64,000 bases of DNA from JBGAKG01 sp044224495 (lineage in GTDB: Bacteria > Myxococcota_A > Polyangia > Polyangiales > Polyangiaceae). A program made the translations under genes and the position numbers. How positions within the stretch are numbered: position 1 is the stretch's first letter; every line of letters begins with the position of its first letter. Under the pieces are notes generated by a model. It did not search any database. It had not been told where the DNA came from and was given only the letters and a program-made list of their open reading frames with translations. Where the stretch lies: assembly GCA_044224495.1 (NCBI GenBank), contig JBGAKG010000001.1:1-64000 (forward strand), in the 5' to 3' direction. Positions 58,361 to 64,000 of the stretch are shown in pieces.

Positions 58361-59587
58361 TCAGACCCTTTCGACGACGGTGGCGATCCCCTGCCCTCCG
58401 CCGATGCACATGGTGACGACGCCGATCTTCTTGTTCGTCCGCTCGAGCTCGTCGATCAGCGTGCCGAGCAGGATGGCGCCGGTGCCGCCGAGCGGATGAC
58501 CGAGCGCGATCGCTCCCCCGTTCACGTTGACCTTCGTCATGTCGATCCCGAGCGTCTTCACGGTCTCCAGCACGACGGCGGCGAACGCTTCGTTGATCTC
58601 CCATAGGTCCACGTCGGCCGGGGTCAACCCCGCCTTCGCGAGCGCCTTCTTCGAAGCAGGGGCCGGACCCTTCAACATGATGACCGGCTCCGTGCCGACC
58701 GTCGCCGTCGCGAGGATGCGCGCGCGCGGAGTGAGCTTCTTCGCCTTCACGTACTCGTCGGACGCGAGCGCCACCGCACCGGCGCCGTCGACGATGCCGC
58801 TCGAGTTGCCGGCCGTGTGCACGTGCTCGATGCTCTTCGCTTGCGGGTAGCCCGCGAGCGCGATCTGGTCGAGCGTGCGCCCGTCGATGTCCGACGCGCC
58901 CATCGCGGCGAACGAAGGCGCGAGCTTGGCCAGTCCCTCGAGCGTGGTGTCGGGTCGTGGGAACTCGTCGACGGCGAGCAGGACCTTCCCGGAGGCGTCC
59001 GTCACCGGGACGAGGCTCTTCGCGAAGCGCTTCTCCTCGATCGCGACGGCGGCCTTCTTCTGCGAGGACAGCGCGAAGCGATCGACGTCCTCGCGCCCGA
59101 AGCCTTCGAGCGTCGCGATCAGGTCGGCGCTGATGCCCTGCGGCACCTGGAAGATCTTCTTCCGCAGCTCGAGGTTGTTTCCATCGATGCCACCTTGATC
59201 GGACCCCATCGGGACGCGCGACATGCTCTCCACGCCACCTGCGAGGACGAGTGACTGCGCGCCGCTGGCCACGCCCATCGCCGCAAAGCTCACCGCCTGC
59301 AGGCCCGAGCCACAGAAGCGATTCACCGACGTCCCCGAGATCGACTGCGGGAACCCGGCCGCGAGGACTGCGTTGCGCGCGAGGTTCGACCCTTGCTCGC
59401 CGACCTGCGAGACGACACCGGCCACGACGTCGTCCACGTCGGTCAGCTCGAGCTTCGTTCGCTCGGCCACCGCGCGGAGCACGGTCGCGTAGAGCTCTTG
59501 CGGGTGCACGTTGGAGAGCGCGCCCTTCCCTGCCTTGCCACGTCCCCGCGGCGTTCGAACGGCATCGATGATCCAAGCGTTGCCCAT
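58361..59587 (-). CDS. Acetyl-CoA acyltransferase (thiolase)
   Basis: This 408-residue thiolase has the nucleophilic Cys in NRFCGSGLQAV near residue 90, the His in NGGAIALGHPLGGTGA, and the second Cys in VTMCIGGGQGIA. It either cleaves 3-ketoacyl-CoA in fatty-acid oxidation or condenses acetyl-CoA. The FadA/FadI-like text favours degradation, which fits TetR-type palindromes of the AACG-NN-CGTT class in the promoter. The start at 59587 has GGAGG upstream. It is the first gene of an operon with lpdA. Confidence 0.94.
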   Translation of the reverse strand: MGNAWIIDAVRTPRGRGKAGKGALSNVHPQELYATVLRAVAERTKLELTDVDDVVAGVVSQVGEQGSNLARNAVLAAGFPQSISGTSVNRFCGSGLQAVSFAAMGVASGAQSLVLAGGVESMSRVPMGSDQGGIDGNNLELRKKIFQVPQGISADLIATLEGFGREDVDRFALSSQKKAAVAIEEKRFAKSLVPVTDASGKVLLAVDEFPRPDTTLEGLAKLAPSFAAMGASDIDGRTLDQIALAGYPQAKSIEHVHTAGNSSGIVDGAGAVALASDEYVKAKKLTPRARILATATVGTEPVIMLKGPAPASKKALAKAGLTPADVDLWEINEAFAAVVLETVKTLGIDMTKVNVNGGAIALGHPLGGTGAILLGTLIDELERTNKKIGVVTMCIGGGQGIATVVERV

Positions 59588-59608
59588 GGTTTTCCTCCGG
59601 ATTTCGTC

Positions 59609-59697
59609 CCGAACGCTCGTTCGGTAAACGGGGTTCGCCCGAGGAATCTCGGGCGGCCTGCTCGCATAATTATGCGAACGGTCGTTCGCTTCGTCAA
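59609..59697 (-). promoter_or_regulatory. Thiolase-lpdA promoter with two TetR-type operators
   Basis: On the minus strand TTGACG (59692-59697), exactly 17 bases, CATAAT (59669-59674). The palindrome GCGAACG-GT-CGTTCGC (59674-59689) fills the spacer. A second, CCGAACG-CT-CGTTCGG (59609-59624), lies in the leader 22 bases before the ATG. A perfect 14-bp palindrome CGCATAATTATGCG (59663-59676) covers the -10 box. The AACG-NN-CGTT core is known for several TetR regulators of fatty-acid and sterol catabolism. No such regulator gene is adjacent. Confidence 0.8.
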
Positions 59698-59730
59698 CCC
59701 TCGGTGGTCCCCTGCTACGCTGGGGCCACG

Positions 59731-60558
59731 ATGCCCCGCACCTTCCTTCGCCTGGCCCTCGTCCTTTCGTCCTTCGGCCTCGCCGGCTGCGGGAGCAGCA
59801 CGCCGTCGACGTTCGGGGACGACGGCGGAAAGAGCGACGCCGCCGCCGACACCAGCACCTCGTCGGATGCGAGCGACGACTCGCTCCCGATCTTCCCCGA
59901 CGCCGCCACCACCGACGGGCCGGCGTGCAACGTCATCAACATCGGCATCCTCGGCAACCCGGGCTCGAACCCGTCGTCGAACTTCCAGACCTGGCTGACG
60001 AACGCCGGGACCACGGTGAAGCGCATCCAGACGTCGACCACCGCGCTCACCGCGCAAGAGATCGCGCCCTACAACGTGCTCGTCCTCGATTGGCTGCAGC
60101 ACGACTACACGCCGGCCGAAGCCGCGATCGTGAAGGCGTTCGTCGAGGCCGGCGGCGGCCTCATCTCGATGACGGGCTACAACAACACCGTCACCGACTT
60201 CCGCGCGAACGCGCTCATCGGCGAGCTCGGGGTCTCGTACGGCGGCGCGCTCGTGAGCGGCCCCGTCACGACGTTCGTGAGTCACCCGATCACCGCGGGA
60301 TTGACGTCGATCACGTTCGCCGGCGGTTACGTCGTGAGCGAGACGGGGTCGCCCCCTTACACGCGCACGCCGATCGCATCGATCCCGGCGGGGAAGGTCG
60401 CGTACGCCATCCAAGCGGCGAAGGGCCGCGCGTTCGTCTGGGGGGACGAGTGGATCGAGTTCGACAGCGAGTGGACGCAGCTCCCCGAGATCAAGAAGCT
60501 CTGGGTGCAGGTCTTCGCCTGGGTCGCCCCCGGCGGCTGCCCACTCACGCCAAACTAG
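59731..60558 (+). CDS. Lipoprotein with glutamine-amidotransferase-like fold
   Basis: This 275-residue protein has a lipobox (FGLAGC) and an Asp/Ser-rich linker. A Rossmann-like domain follows (NIGILGNPGSNPSSNFQTWL, YNVLVLDWLQHDY, VKAFVEAGGGLISMTGYN, GRAFVWGDEWIEFDSEW). The order matches class I amidotransferase/ThuA-like domains without a visible catalytic Cys. It is probably a sugar-binding or structural surface protein. TACGCT lies 9 bases before the ATG. The 3' end overlaps the convergent gene by 14 bases. Confidence 0.82.
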   Translation: MPRTFLRLALVLSSFGLAGCGSSTPSTFGDDGGKSDAAADTSTSSDASDDSLPIFPDAATTDGPACNVINIGILGNPGSNPSSNFQTWLTNAGTTVKRIQTSTTALTAQEIAPYNVLVLDWLQHDYTPAEAAIVKAFVEAGGGLISMTGYNNTVTDFRANALIGELGVSYGGALVSGPVTTFVSHPITAGLTSITFAGGYVVSETGSPPYTRTPIASIPAGKVAYAIQAAKGRAFVWGDEWIEFDSEWTQLPEIKKLWVQVFAWVAPGGCPLTPN

Positions 60559-60976
60559 GCGGGGGCGGCGCCGCCCAGTCCCAACCCGCGCGGAAGGCAC
60601 TTGCGGCGGCGTCTTCCTCTTCCGGCGTGAGGACGATGTCCTCCGTCGCGAGCGTGCGGTCGACCTGCGCCCGGTACTTGGCGAGCCAGTACTCGGCTTC
60701 GAGATCGTTCGGGTCGTCGCCTTCGCTCTCGCGGTAGTCCCAGTCACCGGTCTCGCGCGCCGAGGCGAAGGCCTTCGTGCCCAGGAGCCAGGAGAGACCT
60801 TCGATCCGCTCCGCACGCGGCACCTTGCGGAAGTCGGGCGGGCGCTTCTCGCCCCCGAAGAGGAGCTTCTCGATCCGACGCGAGCCGCACGCTTGGCAGA
60901 AGGGCTCGTCGCTCGCGCGCGCGAGCTCCTCCCACTCGCTGCCACACGCACCGCACGACCGCCACTCGAGCTTCAT
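60545..60976 (-). CDS. Zinc-ribbon protein of unknown function
   Basis: This 143-residue protein has an N-terminal rubredoxin-like zinc ribbon (SCGACGSEWEEL ... PFCQACGSRRIEKLLFGG). Acidic helices follow (DPNDLEAEYWLAKYRAQVDR, EEEDAAASAFRAGWDW). It has no membrane segment and is probably cytoplasmic. TAGCCT lies 9 bases before the ATG with no Shine-Dalgarno. No family can be named. Confidence 0.75.
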   Translation of the reverse strand: MKLEWRSCGACGSEWEELARASDEPFCQACGSRRIEKLLFGGEKRPPDFRKVPRAERIEGLSWLLGTKAFASARETGDWDYRESEGDDPNDLEAEYWLAKYRAQVDRTLATEDIVLTPEEEDAAASAFRAGWDWAAPPPPSLA

Positions 60977-61038
60977 GGGGCGGCGAGGCTAGCACGCTGC
61001 GAGGGAAGACGGCGCCGCGCGCGGCGTAGGATCCGGAG

Positions 61039-61461
61039 ATGCGCCTGCGCCTGCTCCCCATGAAGCGCCCTTGCTCCGAGTCGTGGGATGCGATGCCGGG
61101 CGACGCGAAGACGCGCTGGTGCGACAAGTGCGAGAAGCACGTCTTCGACTTGTCGGAGCGGACCGAGACCGAGGCGCGCGCGCTCTATCGCGAGCGGGGC
61201 ACCGCCGAGCTGTGCGTGCGCTACGCGAAGGACCGCACCGGGGGGATCCTGTTCAAGGCGGCCGCGGTCGCCGCCGTGCTGTCGACGGCGGCCTGCACGG
61301 CGACGGTGGCCGATCCGGTGCCGGTGACGCCCGCCGAAGTCGACAAGGACATGGGCGACGGCGTACTGGACCAGGTCGACCAGTGCCCCGACGAACCGAA
61401 CGCGGCCGAATCGGAAGCGACGGGTTGCCCGGAGACGAAGGCGCCGCCGCCCAAGCAGTGA
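61039..61461 (+). CDS. Cys-motif protein with membrane segment and TSP3-like tail
   Basis: This 140-residue protein has an N-terminal module KRPCSESWDAMPGDAKTRWC with CDKCEKHVFDLSERTETE. That is a C...CxxC zinc-binding pattern repeatedly seen in Polyangia proteins. A hydrophobic segment (ILFKAAAVAAVLSTAAC, lipobox-like) follows, then an acidic tail DKDMGDGVLDQVDQCPDEPN resembling thrombospondin type 3 calcium repeats. It likely spans the membrane with a cytoplasmic zinc site and outer calcium-binding tail. TAGGAT lies 6 bases before the ATG. Confidence 0.75.
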   Translation: MRLRLLPMKRPCSESWDAMPGDAKTRWCDKCEKHVFDLSERTETEARALYRERGTAELCVRYAKDRTGGILFKAAAVAAVLSTAACTATVADPVPVTPAEVDKDMGDGVLDQVDQCPDEPNAAESEATGCPETKAPPPKQ

Positions 61462-61479
61462 GCGCGTCGGGTCACGACG

Positions 61480-62352
61480 TCACGACGCGTGCATCCCCAC
61501 CACGATCGTCTGCGACGCTCCCGGCGCGAGCTCGAGCAAGCGATCGCCCGTGTTCATCGCGTCGCCGGGACAGGTCCACGGCTCGACGCACACGTAGTCC
61601 TTTCCTGCGATCGTCCAGACCACCCAGTGCGAAAACTCGGGGGAGCCGGCGAGCTCGACCGTGAGCCCAGGCGCCTCGAGCTTGCACGGCAGCGGGCCGT
61701 GGTCGAGCAGGTGGAGGTCGGCCTCTGCCACCGTGAGATCGATCCCGCTCGCGGGCAGCGCCACGACCGTCTTCGTCAGGTTGTCGAACGCCTTGGTCGC
61801 GCCCGTGACGATGCGCGTCTTTGCCTTGTCGGCCTGGGCGACGTGGAAATACGGGTGAAAGCCGGCGCCGAACGGCATCGGCTCGGTTCCGGTGTTCGTG
61901 AACCGCTGCTCGACCCGGAGCGTCTGGCCGACCAGGGTGTACTTGTACTCTGCACTGAAGTCCCAGGGGTACTGGGCGCGTGTGGATTCGTCGGACGCAA
62001 ACTGAAGCACCACGCTCGCCGCGCCGTCCGTGCTCCGCTCGCCGACCCGCCAGGGGAGGTTCCGCGCGAAGCCGTGCTGCTTCATCGCGCCGCGGTGGCC
62101 GGCGCGCTGCCACGCGTCGCCGACGAGCTTCCCCGGCGACGGGAAGAGCACCGGGTTCCCACCGCGCACGTTCTTCGTCGCATCGTGGAGCGTGGATTCG
62201 TCGAGGAAGAAGACCGCCCGTGCACCGAGCGTCCAACGCGTCGCCATACCGCCTCGCGATGGGGCGAGCAGCACCATGCTCCGGCTGGCGTCGTCCACCA
62301 GCGCGAGAGACTCGAGCGGATCGTGCAGGTCGCGGACGGCGAACACCGTCAC
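61480..62352 (-). CDS. Aldose 1-epimerase family protein
   Basis: This 290-residue galactose-mutarotase-fold protein interconverts anomers of hexoses in the cytoplasm. Seen are GGNPVLFPSPGKL (N-terminal Arg/Asn region shifted), HGFARNLPW with catalytic His, GAGFHPYFHVA with the second His, and VCVEPWTCPGDAMN carrying the catalytic Glu. These fit the YeaD/GalM-like branch. The GTG start at 62352 overlaps the VOC gene stop by four bases (GTGA), which decides the start over an upstream ATG at 62424. Confidence 0.9.
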   Translation of the reverse strand: MTVFAVRDLHDPLESLALVDDASRSMVLLAPSRGGMATRWTLGARAVFFLDESTLHDATKNVRGGNPVLFPSPGKLVGDAWQRAGHRGAMKQHGFARNLPWRVGERSTDGAASVVLQFASDESTRAQYPWDFSAEYKYTLVGQTLRVEQRFTNTGTEPMPFGAGFHPYFHVAQADKAKTRIVTGATKAFDNLTKTVVALPASGIDLTVAEADLHLLDHGPLPCKLEAPGLTVELAGSPEFSHWVVWTIAGKDYVCVEPWTCPGDAMNTGDRLLELAPGASQTIVVGMHAS

Positions 62353-62774
62353 ACCGGCGTCGGAAGGCTGACCATCCACTGCACGCCGTACTTGTCGACG
62401 CACATCCCGAAGTACGGACCCCACGGTGCGTTGGCGATCGGCATCGTCACCTTGCCGCCTTCGGAGAGCGACGAGAACACGCGATCCGCCTCGGCCTTGT
62501 CGTTCGCGACGACGGAGACGTGGAAGTTGTTGCCCACCTGGAGCGGCGGACCGAAGCCCTCGACCGAGTCGCTGCCCATCAGGTGCACCGCTTCGGTGAT
62601 CGGGAGCTGCGCGTGCATGATCTTCGCCTTCGCCGAATCCGGCGTGTTCGGCATGAACGACGTCTCGCCGAAGGTCTGGATCATCACGATCTTCGTGCCG
62701 AAGACCTTTGCGTAGTACTCGAACGCCTCGCGGGTGGTGCCGGGGAAGTTCAGATAGACGTGGACGAGTTGCAT
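62349..62774 (-). CDS. VOC family protein (PhnB-like)
   Basis: This 141-residue glyoxalase-fold protein has paired beta-alpha-beta-beta-beta units (VYLNFPGTTREAFEYYAKVFG, then NFHVSVVANDKAEADRVFSSL and GPYFGMCVDKYGVQWMV). The sequence is closest to PhnB-type proteins, whose activity is not known. Metal-ligand residues of true glyoxalases are only partly kept. TAAGCT lies 6 bases before the ATG, suggesting a leaderless message. Coupled to the epimerase gene. Confidence 0.88.
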   Translation of the reverse strand: MQLVHVYLNFPGTTREAFEYYAKVFGTKIVMIQTFGETSFMPNTPDSAKAKIMHAQLPITEAVHLMGSDSVEGFGPPLQVGNNFHVSVVANDKAEADRVFSSLSEGGKVTMPIANAPWGPYFGMCVDKYGVQWMVSLPTPV

Positions 62775-62811
62775 GCGCGGAGCTTACACGCTCGGGCGCG
62801 CGCGCAAAGAG

Positions 62812-64000
62812 TCAGCGCGGCCTTCGGCGCCGGCTCACGTTCACGCCGATCGCGAGCGCGAGGCCGAGCCCCACGAGGCCCCACCCGCTGCCAGGACGCG
62901 CGCCGACGACGTCGCACGAGCACCCGCCGTCTTCGTTGGTCGGGTTCGGGCCGCCGTCGCCCGACGCGCTGCCGTCGTTCGAGGAGCCCGCGTCGTTCGC
63001 GGTGCTCGCATCGCCCGCGATCCCGCCGTCGGTCGGGACGATCGGCGTGCCCAGCTCGAACGCGCCCAGATCCTTGGCGGTCAGGCGCGCGGTGGTACCG
63101 ACCGGATGGACGTACTCCTCGGCCGCGACGAGCGAGAACGCGTCGGCCGAGCCAGGTGCGACGGCCTTCCCGAGCGCGGGCGACCCGGCCTTCAGGTGGT
63201 AGTCGAACTGCGCGGCGTTCACGAACATCGGATCGGTGGCGACGAGGTTGTCGGCGGGGAGCGCTCCCGTGCTCGACGGCGTGCCCGCGCCGAACAGGAT
63301 GTTGTCGTGCGCGGTGAGCGTTCCGCCTGCAGCGAGCTTGATGAAGGTGCCGGAGCCGAAGTCGTTCACGAACGTGTTGTAGGCGACGAACACGCGCTTG
63401 TCGGCGTTCGACGCGCCCTCTTCGCCCCACGTGAAGAGGACCGAGTTGCCGGCTTTCTTTCCCTTCTCGATCTGGTTGCCGACGAGCACGGCGAGACCGC
63501 CGTTGGGCAAGTCCACCTCGTAGCTGTCGAAGCCCGCGCCACCGATGACGTGGTTGTAGAGGATGTAGTTCGCCTTCGCGCGCGACTTGAGGAGGTGCCC
63601 CTTGTCGGGCGTGTCGGTCGCGATGTCGTGGGTCCAGTTGTGCTGGAAGCGGAGCTCGTCGATGTTGGCGATGTAGAGGTTGTGCGTGCAGCCGTTGCCG
63701 TTGGTGCACCCGGTCCCGAGACCGTTGCCGTAGAACTCGGTCCCCTCGACGGTGAGCTTGCCCGTCGTCCCGCCGAGGATGCCGTTCTGGTTGTCGTGGA
63801 TGACGCAATTCCGGACGGTGAGATCCTTGGCTTGGATCCGAAGGGCCGCGCCGTTCGAGCCGTTCGAGTCGCTGATGTGCGCGCCGAAGAGCTCGAGGTT
63901 CTCGATCGTGATGCCGTCCGCGTCGATGACGTAGATGCCCTTGTACTGCGCGGGGTGGTCGGTGCCGGAGAGGTCGATCTTGGGTCGGCCGCCGACGCCC
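62812..64000 (-). CDS. Parallel beta-helix protein with MYXO-CTERM tail (5' end outside window)
   Basis: The frame is open to the right edge, giving at least 396 residues; the start is missing. Repeated short strands (GIYVIDADGITIENLEL, GAALRIQAKDLTVRNCVIHD, RFQHNWTHDIATDTPDKGH, YILYNHVIGGAGFDSYE) form a right-handed beta-helix of the pectate-lyase/NosD type. An Asp/Ser/Gly-rich linker leads to a C-terminal Cys pair (GGCSCDVVGARPGSG), a membrane helix and RRRRPR, the MYXO-CTERM sorting signal of Myxococcota. It is presumably a surface-anchored polysaccharide-active or binding protein. Confidence 0.93.
   Translation of the reverse strand, partial: GVGGRPKIDLSGTDHPAQYKGIYVIDADGITIENLELFGAHISDSNGSNGAALRIQAKDLTVRNCVIHDNQNGILGGTTGKLTVEGTEFYGNGLGTGCTNGNGCTHNLYIANIDELRFQHNWTHDIATDTPDKGHLLKSRAKANYILYNHVIGGAGFDSYEVDLPNGGLAVLVGNQIEKGKKAGNSVLFTWGEEGASNADKRVFVAYNTFVNDFGSGTFIKLAAGGTLTAHDNILFGAGTPSSTGALPADNLVATDPMFVNAAQFDYHLKAGSPALGKAVAPGSADAFSLVAAEEYVHPVGTTARLTAKDLGAFELGTPIVPTDGGIAGDASTANDAGSSNDGSASGDGGPNPTNEDGGCSCDVVGARPGSGWGLVGLGLALAIGVNVSRRRRPR

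Overview
The window is very GC-rich DNA from a bacterium that looks like a member of the Myxococcota, probably Polyangia. This is an inference. It rests on a MYXO-CTERM-type tail at the right end, several Hanks-type Ser/Thr kinases (one fused to AAA and TPR regions), about sixteen predicted lipoproteins, RCC1 and beta-propeller lipoproteins, and a lone four-helix-bundle (S23-type) gene. About 57 intact protein genes, six pseudogenes or fragments and a handful of control sites can be supported. No tRNA, rRNA, CRISPR array, phage or intact insertion sequence was seen.

Layout. 0-0.8 kb: a four-helix-bundle gene framed by hairpins, then a GGGAGC repeat. 0.8-3.8 kb: two secreted lipoproteins. 3.9-10 kb (minus): a coupled operon of ABC ATPase, FtsX-type permease, HlyD-type adaptor, DUF4349 lipoprotein and a small lipoprotein. 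10-17.5 kb: a large membrane protein, M3 peptidase, zinc-ribbon membrane protein, rplS, a peroxiredoxin and an isolated rplC. 17.5-19.7 kb: a decay island with IS256-like transposase remnants and a frameshifted TonB-like gene. 19.7-25.3 kb: UPF0262 protein, a TetR/DUF2236 pair, RCC1 lipoprotein, M19 dipeptidase and small proteins. 25.5-35.1 kb (plus): a compact run of a heterodimeric ABC exporter, rlmE, a 1311-residue kinase and a polytopic membrane protein, mostly with 4-base overlaps. 35-47 kb: mixed genes including a sugar-nucleotide epimerase, serine protease, hotdog thioesterase, a 5'-truncated molybdopterin oxidoreductase fused in frame behind an 888-residue tandem-repeat lipoprotein, and ettA. 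47-57 kb: small lipoproteins, two Ser/Thr kinases and, divergently, a CzcB-CzcA-CzcC-type metal efflux operon. 57-60 kb: lipoamide dehydrogenase and thiolase behind a promoter with two TetR-type palindromes. 60-64 kb: zinc-finger proteins, aldose 1-epimerase/VOC pair and a truncated beta-helix protein.

The most interesting points are these. The repeat lipoprotein has about 20 copies of a 36-residue YD-like unit and an in-frame junction to the truncated oxidoreductase. A kinase with a Cys/His-rich extracytoplasmic tail sits head-to-head with a metal efflux operon. A -10-like box recurs 5-11 bases before start codons, which suggests leaderless messages. Two TetR-type operators sit exactly in the spacers of well-formed promoters. 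The rplC gene stands alone with its own leader. A 15-bp palindrome, GTACC-N5-GGTAC, occurs three times inside genes and depends on rare codons.
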